From assembly GCA_946186575.1 (NCBI GenBank), contig CAMHNO010000015.1:1-55850 (forward strand): a stretch of DNA of 55,850 nt, given 5' to 3'. The position numbers and the translations under genes were made by a program. Below the pieces are notes generated by a model. The model had not been told where the DNA came from, ran no database searches, and worked only from the letters and a program-made list of their open reading frames with translations. Source of the stretch: an uncultured Prevotellaceae bacterium. GTDB taxonomy: Bacteria; Bacteroidota; Bacteroidia; Bacteroidales; Muribaculaceae. Of this stretch, positions 28,110 to 36,703 are shown piece by piece. How positions within the stretch are numbered: position 1 is the first letter of the stretch; the number at the start of each line of letters is the position of its first letter.

Positions 28110-30575
28110 ATGTCACAATTTGCCGAAGTCATTTTACCACTGGCCGTGCAAGGCACCTACACCTACCGCATCCCGCAGTCGATGACAGTGGGGGCAGGCT
28201 ATCGTGTGCTCGTGCCATTCGGCCGCAAGAAATACTACACTGCAATCGTGGTGATGACTCATGACATCGAGCCTCAAGGCTACAAAGTAAAGGAAATCAT
28301 ATCGTTGCTCGACAATGCACCCATCTTGCGCCATCCGCAACTCAAGTTCTGGCAGTGGATTGCCGACTACTACCTGTGCACCGTGGGTGAGGTCTATAAG
28401 GCTGCTGTGCCCAGCGGACTCAAGGTGGAGAGCGAGACGCAAATCAGCGTCAACCCCGACTTCGAGGAGGAAACGCCTGGCGAACTCAACGACCGTGAGC
28501 GTGTGATTCTCGATTTAACCAACCAGCGAGGAAAGGTGCAGATTACCGAGCTCACTAATGCCACTGGATTCAAGAACGTGGAGAACATCGTGAGCCACCT
28601 GCTCGACAAGGGAGCCGTGCATGTGGCCGAACGAGTGATGGACAACTACCGACCCAAGACCGAGACATGCGTGAGGCTCACAATCGAGCGCGATGATGAG
28701 AGGGCGCTGCACGCTTTCTTCGACCGTGTGAGTCGAGCCAAAAAGCAGGAGCAACTGCTGCTTGCCTACTTAGACCTGTCGCACTGGCTGCAACGCAGCA
28801 AGCCCTTGAAGGAAGTGACTCAGGCCGAGCTGCTGAAACGCTCGGGGTGCACCCAGCCCGTGCTGGCTGCGGCACGCAAGAATGGTGTGTTCGAAATCTA
28901 CAAGCGAGAGATCAACCGCTTTGAGCTGCTGGCCACAGGGAGAGTGGACTTGCCCACCCTCACGGAGGCACAGCGCGATGCCTACCTGCGCACTCACGAC
29001 TCGTTCAAGGAAAAAGCCGTGACACTGCTGCATGGGGTGACATCGAGCGGCAAGACCTCGATTTACATGCACCTCATGGACGATGCACTAAAACTGGGCA
29101 AGCAAGTGCTCTATTTAGTGCCTGAGATAGCCCTTACCACTCAGCTGACGCAACGGCTGCAACGGGTGTTTGGCGAGCGGTTGCTCATTTATCACAGCAA
29201 GTTCAGCGACAACGAGCGCGTAGACATCTGGAAGAAATTACTCTCCACAAGCGAGGCTTGCGTGGTGATTGGAGTGCGCTCGAGTGTGTTTCTGCCTTTC
29301 GGCAACTTAGGGCTTGTGATAGTGGACGAGGAGCATGATAGCAGCTACAAGCAGCAAGACCCAGCTCCACGCTACAATGGTCGCGACACTGCCATCTTGC
29401 TGGCACACATGCATGGTGCCAAGACCATCCTGGGCTCGGCCACACCAGCCATCGACACCTATTACAAAGCCCTGAACGGGCGATATGGGCTTGTGGAGCT
29501 TAGCACTCGCTATGGCGACATGAAAATGCCACTGGTGAGCACCATCGACCTGAAGCAGGCTTGGCGCAAACACGAGATGAACGGCATGTTCTCGCATGAG
29601 CTCATTGCCGAGTGCCGCAAGGCTCTGAAGGGCAACGAGCAGGTGATTCTCTTCCAGAACCGCCGCGGCTATGCCCCAATGGTGCGCTGCAAGCAATGTG
29701 CCTGGGTGCCAACCTGCGTGAACTGCGACGTGTCGCTCACCTATCACCGGCGGGTTGAAACTCTCACTTGCCACTACTGCGGCCACACCATCACCCTGCC
29801 CACCGTGTGTCCTGCCTGCGGCAACCCATCGATCGAGGTTGTGGGCTATGGAACCGAGCGCATTGAGGATGAGATTGACCAAGTGCTGCCTGGCGAGAAA
29901 ATATCGCGCATGGATCTCGACACCACTCGCAGCAAATCGAGCTACGACCGCATCATCGATGAGTTCTCTCAGCACAAGACCAACATTCTCGTTGGCACCC
30001 AGATGGTGACAAAGGGCCTTGACTTCGACGCGGTGAGCATTGTGGGCATCCTCAATGCCGACACGATGATTCACTTCCCCGACTTCCGCAGCAGCGAGCG
30101 AGCCTTCAACATGCTTGAGCAGGTGGCTGGGCGTGCCGGGCGCAAAGGCAAGCAGGGCAAAGTGATAATCCAGACCTTCAATCCCTCGCATCCCGTCATT
30201 GAGCGAGTGATCAAGCACGATTACAAAGGATTTTACGAGCAAGAGATTGCCGAGCGTGAAAATTTTGGATATCCGCCGTTCACCAAGATTATCAACATCT
30301 ACCTCAAGCACAAGCAAGACGATGTGGTGCTCGAGATGGCGGTGCGCTATAGCAACATGCTGAGGCAGGTGTTCGGCAACCGTGTTCTCGGCCCTGAGGC
30401 TCCCATGGTGGCAAGGGTGCAGAACATGTACATCCGCCAGATAGTTCTCAAGATGGAGCTAAGCGCCTCGATGACCAAGGTCAAGAAAATATTGCGTGGC
30501 CTCTACGAGCAGCTCATAGCCGCCGACAGCCGCATGCGCACCACCCGACTCTACTTCGACGTAGACCCTGCCTAA
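28110..30575 (+). CDS. priA: Primosomal replication restart helicase PriA
   Basis: 821 aa, slightly long for the family. N-terminal 3'-DNA-binding domain (YTYRIPQSMTVGAGYRVLVPFGRKKYYTAIV), winged helix (to about 280), then the SF2 helicase: Walker A LLHGVTSSGKTSIY, DEEH box VDEEHDSSYKQ, LGSATPAI. The inserted zinc domain has eight cysteines (CKQCAWVPTCVNC ... CHYCGH ... CPACGN). Motifs V-VI: VGTQMVTKGLDFDAVSIVGILNADTMIHFPDFRSSERAFNMLEQVAGRAGR. It rebuilds stalled forks by loading DnaB. It is a single gene facing convergent fabG. Confidence 0.97.
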   Translation: MSQFAEVILPLAVQGTYTYRIPQSMTVGAGYRVLVPFGRKKYYTAIVVMTHDIEPQGYKVKEIISLLDNAPILRHPQLKFWQWIADYYLCTVGEVYKAAVPSGLKVESETQISVNPDFEEETPGELNDRERVILDLTNQRGKVQITELTNATGFKNVENIVSHLLDKGAVHVAERVMDNYRPKTETCVRLTIERDDERALHAFFDRVSRAKKQEQLLLAYLDLSHWLQRSKPLKEVTQAELLKRSGCTQPVLAAARKNGVFEIYKREINRFELLATGRVDLPTLTEAQRDAYLRTHDSFKEKAVTLLHGVTSSGKTSIYMHLMDDALKLGKQVLYLVPEIALTTQLTQRLQRVFGERLLIYHSKFSDNERVDIWKKLLSTSEACVVIGVRSSVFLPFGNLGLVIVDEEHDSSYKQQDPAPRYNGRDTAILLAHMHGAKTILGSATPAIDTYYKALNGRYGLVELSTRYGDMKMPLVSTIDLKQAWRKHEMNGMFSHELIAECRKALKGNEQVILFQNRRGYAPMVRCKQCAWVPTCVNCDVSLTYHRRVETLTCHYCGHTITLPTVCPACGNPSIEVVGYGTERIEDEIDQVLPGEKISRMDLDTTRSKSSYDRIIDEFSQHKTNILVGTQMVTKGLDFDAVSIVGILNADTMIHFPDFRSSERAFNMLEQVAGRAGRKGKQGKVIIQTFNPSHPVIERVIKHDYKGFYEQEIAERENFGYPPFTKIINIYLKHKQDDVVLEMAVRYSNMLRQVFGNRVLGPEAPMVARVQNMYIRQIVLKMELSASMTKVKKILRGLYEQLIAADSRMRTTRLYFDVDPA

Positions 30576-30622
30576 GCGCAATGCTGAATTTTAGCTATCG
30601 CCCAACAGAGGGCATACTATAG

Positions 30623-30656
30623 CACAATTGCCACTCCTGACGGAATGGCAACTGTG
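30623..30656. terminator. Imperfect hairpin between priA and fabG
   Basis: CACA-a-TTGCCA pairs with TGGCAA-c-TGTG. There is no T-run, so termination activity is uncertain. Confidence 0.35.
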
Positions 30657-30691
30657 AGTGATGTGCTGAGGTTTGTAGCCGAAGGCAGATA

Positions 30692-31438
30692 TTACATGTT
30701 CATGCCGCCGTCCACTTGGATAACCTGGCCAGTCACGTAGCTTGCCATGTCGCTGGCGAGGAAGGTGGCCACGTTGGCAATGTCGTCGACCGAGCCACCG
30801 CGGCGCAGTGGAATCTTCTGCTCCCAGTCCTTGCGCACCTCCTCGGGCAGGGCTGCGGTCATGGCAGTCTCGATAAAGCCTGGAGCGATGGCGTTGGCAC
30901 GGATGCCGCGGCTGCCCATCTCCTGGGCGATGCTCTTAGCCAGGGCAATAAGACCTGCTTTGCTGGCTGCATAGTTGCTCTGGCCGGCATTGCCGTGAAC
31001 GCCCACCACACTTGCCATGTTGATGATAGAGCCGCCACGCTGACGCATCATGATGGGCACCAGGGCGTGGATGAAGTTGAACGCGCTCTTGAGGTTGACG
31101 GCGATAACGGCGTCCCATTGCTGCTCGGTCATGCGCAGCATGAGGCCGTCCTTAGTGATACCGGCGTTGTTGACCAGGATGTCGATGTGGCCAAACTCCT
31201 CCTTGATGGCTTTCACCACCTCTTCGGTCTGAGCGAAGTCGGCAGCGTTGCTGGCATATCCCTTGGCTTTCACACCGAGGGCGGCAATTTCCTGCTCGGT
31301 GGCTTTGCCACTCTCATCTATCACCAAGTCGGTGAATGCGATGTCGGCTCCCTCGCTTGCAAACTTGAGTGCAATAGCTTTTCCTATTCCACGTGCAGCA
31401 CCAGTGATAAGTGCCACTTTACCTTGTAATAGTTTCAT
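30692..31438 (-). CDS. fabG: 3-oxoacyl-[acyl-carrier-protein] reductase
   Basis: 248 aa from the ATG giving MKLLQGKVALITG; a longer frame to 31558 adds 40 residues without family similarity and crosses the promoter. Rossmann motif TGAARGIG near residue 13, NNAG, the catalytic Ser-Tyr-Lys in NMASVVGVHGNAGQSNYAASKAG, and the PGFIETAM substrate loop, ending in the usual GGMNM. It uses NADPH to reduce 3-oxoacyl-ACP in fatty acid synthesis. Single gene on minus. Confidence 0.95.
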   Translation of the reverse strand: MKLLQGKVALITGAARGIGKAIALKFASEGADIAFTDLVIDESGKATEQEIAALGVKAKGYASNAADFAQTEEVVKAIKEEFGHIDILVNNAGITKDGLMLRMTEQQWDAVIAVNLKSAFNFIHALVPIMMRQRGGSIINMASVVGVHGNAGQSNYAASKAGLIALAKSIAQEMGSRGIRANAIAPGFIETAMTAALPEEVRKDWEQKIPLRRGGSVDDIANVATFLASDMASYVTGQVIQVDGGMNM

Positions 31439-31490
31439 AAATAATTGAGTATTATGCGTTAATAAAATAATTGTCTCACAAATGCGACTG

Positions 31491-31498
31491 CAAAAGTA
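31491..31498 (-). promoter_or_regulatory. -7 box of fabG
   Basis: TACTTTTG on minus, about 53 nt before the fabG start; spacing to the nearest TTG is shorter than usual. Confidence 0.5.
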
Positions 31499-31540
31499 GT
31501 TATAATTCTTCAAACAATGAAAGATGAGTGCGAAAAAAAT

Positions 31541-31663
31541 ACCCGCTACGATTCGCATCGGGCGGGTAATTTTATTGTTTACTTAACTATTTAATTTTTT
31601 CGGTCTATGAATTGTGTGTGTTGTAATTGTTCAACTAATAACTAATTCACTTTAAAATTTTCA
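31541..31663 (-). ncRNA. Candidate small RNA (or fabG leader) with intrinsic terminator
   Basis: A minus -7 box TAATTTTG (31676-31669) has no gene behind it. About 95 nt downstream a strong hairpin (ACCCGC-c-CGAT-GCGA-ATCG-ta-GCGGGT, 31567-31541) is followed by seven T residues on minus. The enclosed sequence has no real reading frame. It could be an independent RNA of about 125 nt or an attenuator in a long fabG leader. Confidence 0.4.
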
Positions 31664-31740
31664 CACTGCAAAATTACTGCCGGCGCAGTACACCGGCAAT
31701 CGCTAAATTTAGGTAATTTAGCTGTAACGTTTCATTATTA

Positions 31741-31772
31741 TTTGGGTATTTTAGCTAAAATTGCTATTTTTG
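31741..31772 (+). promoter_or_regulatory. Promoter of the TraB-family gene
   Basis: TTTG (31741-31744), 20 bp, TATTTTTG (31765-31772); leader of about 48 nt. Confidence 0.75.
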
Positions 31773-31824
31773 TGGTCACAAATTCACCATTTTCCTTCAT
31801 TTTTTAGATATTATTTTATGACTT

Positions 31825-32715
31825 ATGAAAAAATTATTGATATTAATTTTGATAGCTGGATGCGCAATCTCGGCCAGCGCACAGCTACTATGGAAGGTGA
31901 GCGGTAAGGACTGCTACAAGCCGAGCTACCTGTTTGGCACCATTCACCTCGAGACGGGCAATTACATCGATAGCGTGCCAGGACTCAACGAGGCCATCGA
32001 GAGCGTTGACGCCATTTATGGCGAAATTTTCTGTGAGACCATGCTCAGTGGCAATACCCTGAGCCAAATCATGAAGGACGCGGCTGCACCGCAAGACAGC
32101 ACCATCGACAAGCTGCTCACCAAAGAAGAATACCAGCTCGTGGACTCGGTGGTGAGAGTCTACATGATGGGGCTCATAGGGCTCGACAATCTCGCAAAGC
32201 TCAAGCCAGTGATTGTGTCGACTCAGCTTAATGTGCTACAGATGAAGAAGTACTTCCCACAAAACATGGACCAGAGCAACATGCTCGACATGGCAATCCA
32301 GAAGCGCGGCATTGCCTTAGGTAAGCACGTCGACGGGCTCGAGACGGTGGAGGCGCAGACCAAGGCCCTCTTTGGCGCCTCGCTCACCAAGCAAGCCCAG
32401 GACCTTGTAGACTTTTGCCGAAAGGACAAGACCTTTGCCGAACGCGGAAAGCAGTTGTGCGATGCTTATCACGCTCAAGACATTGCCGCGATAGAAAAGG
32501 TTGTGTTCGACCCAGAGTTTGGAACCGACGATGAAGAAATAGAAATTATAGGTTACGAGCGCAACCGCAACTGGATGCCAAAAATCGAAGCTACGCTGCC
32601 AGTGCAGAGCGTGCTCATTGCTGTGGGTGCCGCTCACCTGCTGGGCGAGCAAGGTCTCATCAAGCTGCTTCGCGACAAAGGCTACACAGTTGAACCCGTG
32701 GAAATGAGCAAATAA
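31825..32715 (+). CDS. TraB/GumN-family protein, secreted
   Basis: 296 aa. Signal peptide (MKKLLILILIAGCAISASAQ). TraB-domain marks are LWKVSGKDCYKPSYLFGTIHLETG (the GTxH motif), AIYGEIFCETML and the C-terminal VLIAVGAAHLLGEQGLIKLLRDKGYTVEPV (the GAxH motif). TraB/GumN/Tiki proteins are proposed metalloproteases that use these conserved His and Glu residues; the bacterial substrates are not known. Single gene with its own promoter. Confidence 0.88.
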   Translation: MKKLLILILIAGCAISASAQLLWKVSGKDCYKPSYLFGTIHLETGNYIDSVPGLNEAIESVDAIYGEIFCETMLSGNTLSQIMKDAAAPQDSTIDKLLTKEEYQLVDSVVRVYMMGLIGLDNLAKLKPVIVSTQLNVLQMKKYFPQNMDQSNMLDMAIQKRGIALGKHVDGLETVEAQTKALFGASLTKQAQDLVDFCRKDKTFAERGKQLCDAYHAQDIAAIEKVVFDPEFGTDDEEIEIIGYERNRNWMPKIEATLPVQSVLIAVGAAHLLGEQGLIKLLRDKGYTVEPVEMSK

Positions 32716-32838
32716 CATCGCTCTATCCCAAAAAGAACCACATGTGTCCCAAATCGCCCTTATCGCTAAAATATTTGAGAATCTCCACATCTATCATGCA
32801 TATATTTTATATTTTTGCATAACCAAAAGTGAAAAACG

Positions 32839-34257
32839 ATGAAACAGATTTCAGCATTTTTGATTGCAGCAGTTGTGACCTTTGCCACCAGTGCCCAAGT
32901 CTCACTCGACTCGTGCCGGCACATGGCATTGCGCAACAACAAGCAAATGGAAATCGAGAAGCTCAAGATTGAGCAGGCTGAGTATCAACACAAGCAGGCG
33001 CAGGCCGCCTACAAGCCTTCGATCGACTTTGTGGGCACCTATCTGCACATGGGGCGCAATGTTTCTCTGATCGACATCGACAACATAACTCCCACACAGT
33101 TTTTCAACCCTGCCACCGGCAACTACGACTTTGTGCTCGACCCGGCGGCTGGTCTTGGCATCTCGGTGGACGGGAAGTATGTCTCGGCTGCGACCCAGAA
33201 AGTGAAAGACGCGCTAACCTTCGACACTCACAACATTTTTGCTGCTGGAATTCTGGTAACTCAGCCCATCTACATGGGAGGCAAAATAAAGGCGATGAAC
33301 CAGATCACCAAGTACGCCCAGCAAATAGCCCAGCGACTGCACGACCGCAAGGCCGAGGAGGTGATTTGCGATGTTGACCAGGCCTACTGGCTCGTGGTCT
33401 CGCTCAAGGCCAAGGAACGACTCGCACAAAGCTACCTGGAATTGGTGACCAATCTCGACAACGATGTGAAGAAAATGCTCGAGCAGGGCGTGACCACAAG
33501 GGCTACGCTGCTGAGCGTAGACGTAAAGGTGAATGAGGCCAACATTGCGCTGACCAAGGTGAGAAACGGACTCGTGCTCTCGCGCATGGCACTGGCACAA
33601 CTGTGTGGAGAGCCACTCGACGAGCCCATGCTGCTGGCCGACGAGAACCGCACCGACCTCGACATTGAGCTGGTGCCACGCAACATCGACATGAACCAGG
33701 TGTATAGCCGCCGCAACGACTATAACGCACTGGAGCTTGGAGTGAAGGTCTTTGACGAGAAGGCACGAGTGGCTCGAAGCGAGATGCTGCCCACCATTGC
33801 TGCGGTGGGAAGCGTGTTCACGTCAAATCCTCATGTCTACAACGGCTTTAAAAATGAGTTTGGATTCAACTACGCCATTGGAGCGGTAATCAAAATTCCG
33901 ATCTGGCACTGGGGTGGACTCAACAACAAGTACAAGGCGGCACTTGCCGATGCCAAGATCAAGCACCTTGAGATGGATGAGGTGAAGGAAAAAATTGAAC
34001 TGCAAGTCACCCAGGCCAACTTCAAGTATCAAGAAGCCATAAAGACCTATGAGATGACAAAGGCCAACCTCGCCAAGGCCGACGAGAACCTGAGAGTGGC
34101 CCAGCTCGGATTCCGCGAGGGCATGGCCACCAGCGACGAAGTGCTCACTGCCCAAACGGCATGGCTCGCCGCTCACAGCGAGAAAATCGATGCCGAGATC
34201 GAGGTGATGATGTGCAACGTGTATCTGGCCAAAGTCACTGGCAATTTAACTTATTGA
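32839..34257 (+). CDS. TolC-family outer membrane efflux protein
   Basis: 472 aa. Signal peptide (to SAQ), then two repeats of long helices with barrel strands: SLDSCRHMALRNNKQMEIEKLKIEQAEYQHKQAQAAYKPSIDFVGTYL at the start and a second copy around NDYNALELGVKVFDEKARVARSEMLPTIAAVGSVF. It would form the outer membrane channel of a tripartite exporter. It leads the operon 32839-37996; the HlyD gene follows after 28 nt. A TATTTTTG -7 box is at 32810-32817. Confidence 0.95.
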   Translation: MKQISAFLIAAVVTFATSAQVSLDSCRHMALRNNKQMEIEKLKIEQAEYQHKQAQAAYKPSIDFVGTYLHMGRNVSLIDIDNITPTQFFNPATGNYDFVLDPAAGLGISVDGKYVSAATQKVKDALTFDTHNIFAAGILVTQPIYMGGKIKAMNQITKYAQQIAQRLHDRKAEEVICDVDQAYWLVVSLKAKERLAQSYLELVTNLDNDVKKMLEQGVTTRATLLSVDVKVNEANIALTKVRNGLVLSRMALAQLCGEPLDEPMLLADENRTDLDIELVPRNIDMNQVYSRRNDYNALELGVKVFDEKARVARSEMLPTIAAVGSVFTSNPHVYNGFKNEFGFNYAIGAVIKIPIWHWGGLNNKYKAALADAKIKHLEMDEVKEKIELQVTQANFKYQEAIKTYEMTKANLAKADENLRVAQLGFREGMATSDEVLTAQTAWLAAHSEKIDAEIEVMMCNVYLAKVTGNLTY

Positions 34258-34285
34258 TTTTTATTGACTCTTATTTCCATATCTC

Positions 34286-35494
34286 ATGAAAGAGAAAAAT
34301 AAAGAAGAAATGCAACCTGACAACGACGCTACTCCTTTCACTGGATTTGGCACCGAAAACGATGCCCATGACCAGGCGCAAGAACTCGACAAGCGCAGCA
34401 AAAAGCAAAAAAATGCCAGCACAAGCGACAAATCTACCCAGAAACCATCAAGCGACGACAACCAGCAACAGCCACTGACGCAAGAGCAAGTCAAGGCCAA
34501 GCGGCGCAAGATAAGGCAGGCCAAGCGACTGGCCCTCATCTGGGCTATGCTGCTGATAGTGGCGGCGGTAGCCGGACTGGCCATCTGGGGCATCTTGCAC
34601 CTCAAGCCCGCCGACGCAACCGTTCAAGGGCAAGCCGACTGCGAGGTAGTGCGTGTCTCGGGCAAGCTCGCCGGCAGGCTCGTGGAACTCTATGTGAAGG
34701 AAGGCGACTACGTGCACAAGGGGCAACGTCTTGCAAAAATCTACTCCTCGACCACCGATGCTACCCTGGCCAAGGCCAAGGAGATGAAAAACGTGGCAAC
34801 GAGCCAGAACCAGAAGGTGGAACGCGGCACCCGATATGAGCTTGTCAACACCGCCCAAAAGATGGTGGAGCAGGCTCAAGCGGCTGAGGAAATTACCCGC
34901 AAGACCTATGAACGCATCAACAACCTCTTTAACGAGGGCGTGGTGAGCGAGCAGAAGCGCGACGAGGCCAAGGCAGCTTACGACGCGGCCACCGCCACCG
35001 TTGCCACCGCCAAGTCGCAACTTGAGATGGCGCAGAACGGTGCTCAACCCGAGGACAAGGCGGCCTCTAAAAGCATGGAAAACGTGGCACAGGCCACCGT
35101 CAAGGAGGTAGAAGCAGTGCTCGAGGACAAATATCTCATTGCTCCATGCGACGGTGAGATTGCAAGCATCTATCCTCACCTTGGAGAACTCGTAATCATG
35201 GGGTCGCCCATCATGACCATCTCGCAGACGGCCGACATGTGGGTAACCTTCAACGTGCGCGAAGAGAGGCTCAACGACCTCACCATGGGCAAGGAAATCA
35301 GTGTCACAATCCCAGCGCTTAAGAACAAGGAAGCCAAGATGACAATCTTTTCAATACACGACATGGGCAGCTATGCCACATGGAGCGCCACTAAAGCCTA
35401 TGGCGACTACGACAGCAAGACCTTTGAGGTCAAAGCCAAGCCTGTGGGCAACTTGCCCAACTTCAGGCCGGGAATGTCGGTAATTCTTAAATAA
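34286..35494 (+). CDS. HlyD/EmrA-type membrane fusion protein
   Basis: 402 aa. A charged, Gln- and Lys-rich cytoplasmic segment of about 75 residues is unusually long; then one TM helix (ALIWAMLLIVAAVAGLAIWGILHL), a biotinyl-lipoyl-like part (CEVVRVSGKLAGRLVELYVKEGDYVHKGQRLAKIYS), a helical hairpin (about 150-250) and a beta-barrel part (YLIAPCDGEIASIYPHLGELVIMGSPIMTI). It links the inner-membrane exporter to TolC. Confidence 0.94.
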   Translation: MKEKNKEEMQPDNDATPFTGFGTENDAHDQAQELDKRSKKQKNASTSDKSTQKPSSDDNQQQPLTQEQVKAKRRKIRQAKRLALIWAMLLIVAAVAGLAIWGILHLKPADATVQGQADCEVVRVSGKLAGRLVELYVKEGDYVHKGQRLAKIYSSTTDATLAKAKEMKNVATSQNQKVERGTRYELVNTAQKMVEQAQAAEEITRKTYERINNLFNEGVVSEQKRDEAKAAYDAATATVATAKSQLEMAQNGAQPEDKAASKSMENVAQATVKEVEAVLEDKYLIAPCDGEIASIYPHLGELVIMGSPIMTISQTADMWVTFNVREERLNDLTMGKEISVTIPALKNKEAKMTIFSIHDMGSYATWSATKAYGDYDSKTFEVKAKPVGNLPNFRPGMSVILK

Positions 35495-35533
35495 AGTAGT
35501 TAAGTTTATTAGTCGTTAGGTTTTAAGTAGCAC

Positions 35534-36697
35534 GTGTTAAAGGTAATTGTTAACTCAATAATCAGAGGGTGGAAGCAGATGGCGCGCAGGCCCATCTACC
35601 TCTGCATGATGCTCATTGTGCCCCTGCTCAGCGCATGGTTTTTCTTCGACCTCATGGAAAATGGAGTGGTCGAACGCACACCTGTGGGCATTGTCGACCT
35701 CGACAAGAGCGACCTTTCGCGCAAGCTCACTCGCAACCTCAACGCCATGCAGCAAGTGAGAATTACCAAGTCCTATCACAACTATGCCGACGCAATCGAC
35801 GCCGTGCAGCGAGGCGAAGTCTATGGCTTCTTCTTCATTCCCAGCGACTTCTCGACCAAGGCGCTGAGCAACAAAAAGCCCACCCTGAGCTACTATATCG
35901 ACTATGCTTACTATGCCCCGGCATCGATGCAGTTCAAGGGCTTCAAGACAGTCTCGGTGCTGGCCAACGCCGGCATAGTGATGAACGTGCTCACCACACT
36001 GGGCATGCCAGGCGAACAAGTGAGCGCCACACTGCAGCCCATTGTCACTCATGTGCACCCGCTCAAGAACCCCTGGCTCAGCTACAACTACTATCTTAGC
36101 TCCTCGTTCGTGCCGTGCCTGATTGCGCTGCTGGTGATGCTCATCACCACATTCAGCATAGGCATGGAGTGGCATGCAGGCACCAGCCGCAACTGGATGC
36201 GCACCGCCGGCAATTCCATCACGCTGGCCACCTTCACCAAGCTTTTTCCTCACTCATGCATCTTCATCACAGTGGGACTGTGGATTCAGTACATGATGTA
36301 TGTCACCTACGGATTCCCCCTCAACTGCAACCCCTGGAACATGATAATAGCAATGGTCCTGCTCGTGCTTGCCTGCCAGGGATTTGCACTATTTATCGTG
36401 AGCTTGGTGCCCAACTTCCGCTACTCGGCAACTATATGCACGCTGCTGGGCATGCTCTCCTTCTCATTCTGTGGATTCTCGCTCCCCGAAGAGGCCATGT
36501 ACTCATGGGTGTCGCCACTGGGCTACCTCATGCCCATCAAGTACTACTTCCTAATCAGTGCCGACCAGGCGCTCAATGGCATCGACCTCTTCTACTCGCG
36601 CTACTACTATGTGGCACTAATCGTGTACATTCTCATCCCGGCCACCATGCTGTGGAAGCTAAAGAAAAACTGTATCGACCCATTCTACATCCCATAA
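35534..36697 (+). CDS. ABC-2 type exporter permease (YbhR/YhhJ-like), first of pair
   Basis: 387 aa from GTG 35534. One N-terminal TM (PIYLCMMLIVPLLSAWFFFDLM), a large periplasmic domain (about 40-175) and five C-terminal TM helices with the ABC-2 signature region GMLSFSFCGFSLPEEAMYSWVSPLGYLMPIKYY. It is an inner-membrane subunit. No ATPase gene is in the operon. The next gene starts 6 nt after its stop. Confidence 0.93.
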   Translation: MLKVIVNSIIRGWKQMARRPIYLCMMLIVPLLSAWFFFDLMENGVVERTPVGIVDLDKSDLSRKLTRNLNAMQQVRITKSYHNYADAIDAVQRGEVYGFFFIPSDFSTKALSNKKPTLSYYIDYAYYAPASMQFKGFKTVSVLANAGIVMNVLTTLGMPGEQVSATLQPIVTHVHPLKNPWLSYNYYLSSSFVPCLIALLVMLITTFSIGMEWHAGTSRNWMRTAGNSITLATFTKLFPHSCIFITVGLWIQYMMYVTYGFPLNCNPWNMIIAMVLLVLACQGFALFIVSLVPNFRYSATICTLLGMLSFSFCGFSLPEEAMYSWVSPLGYLMPIKYYFLISADQALNGIDLFYSRYYYVALIVYILIPATMLWKLKKNCIDPFYIP

Positions 36698-36703
36698 CAG
36701 AAA

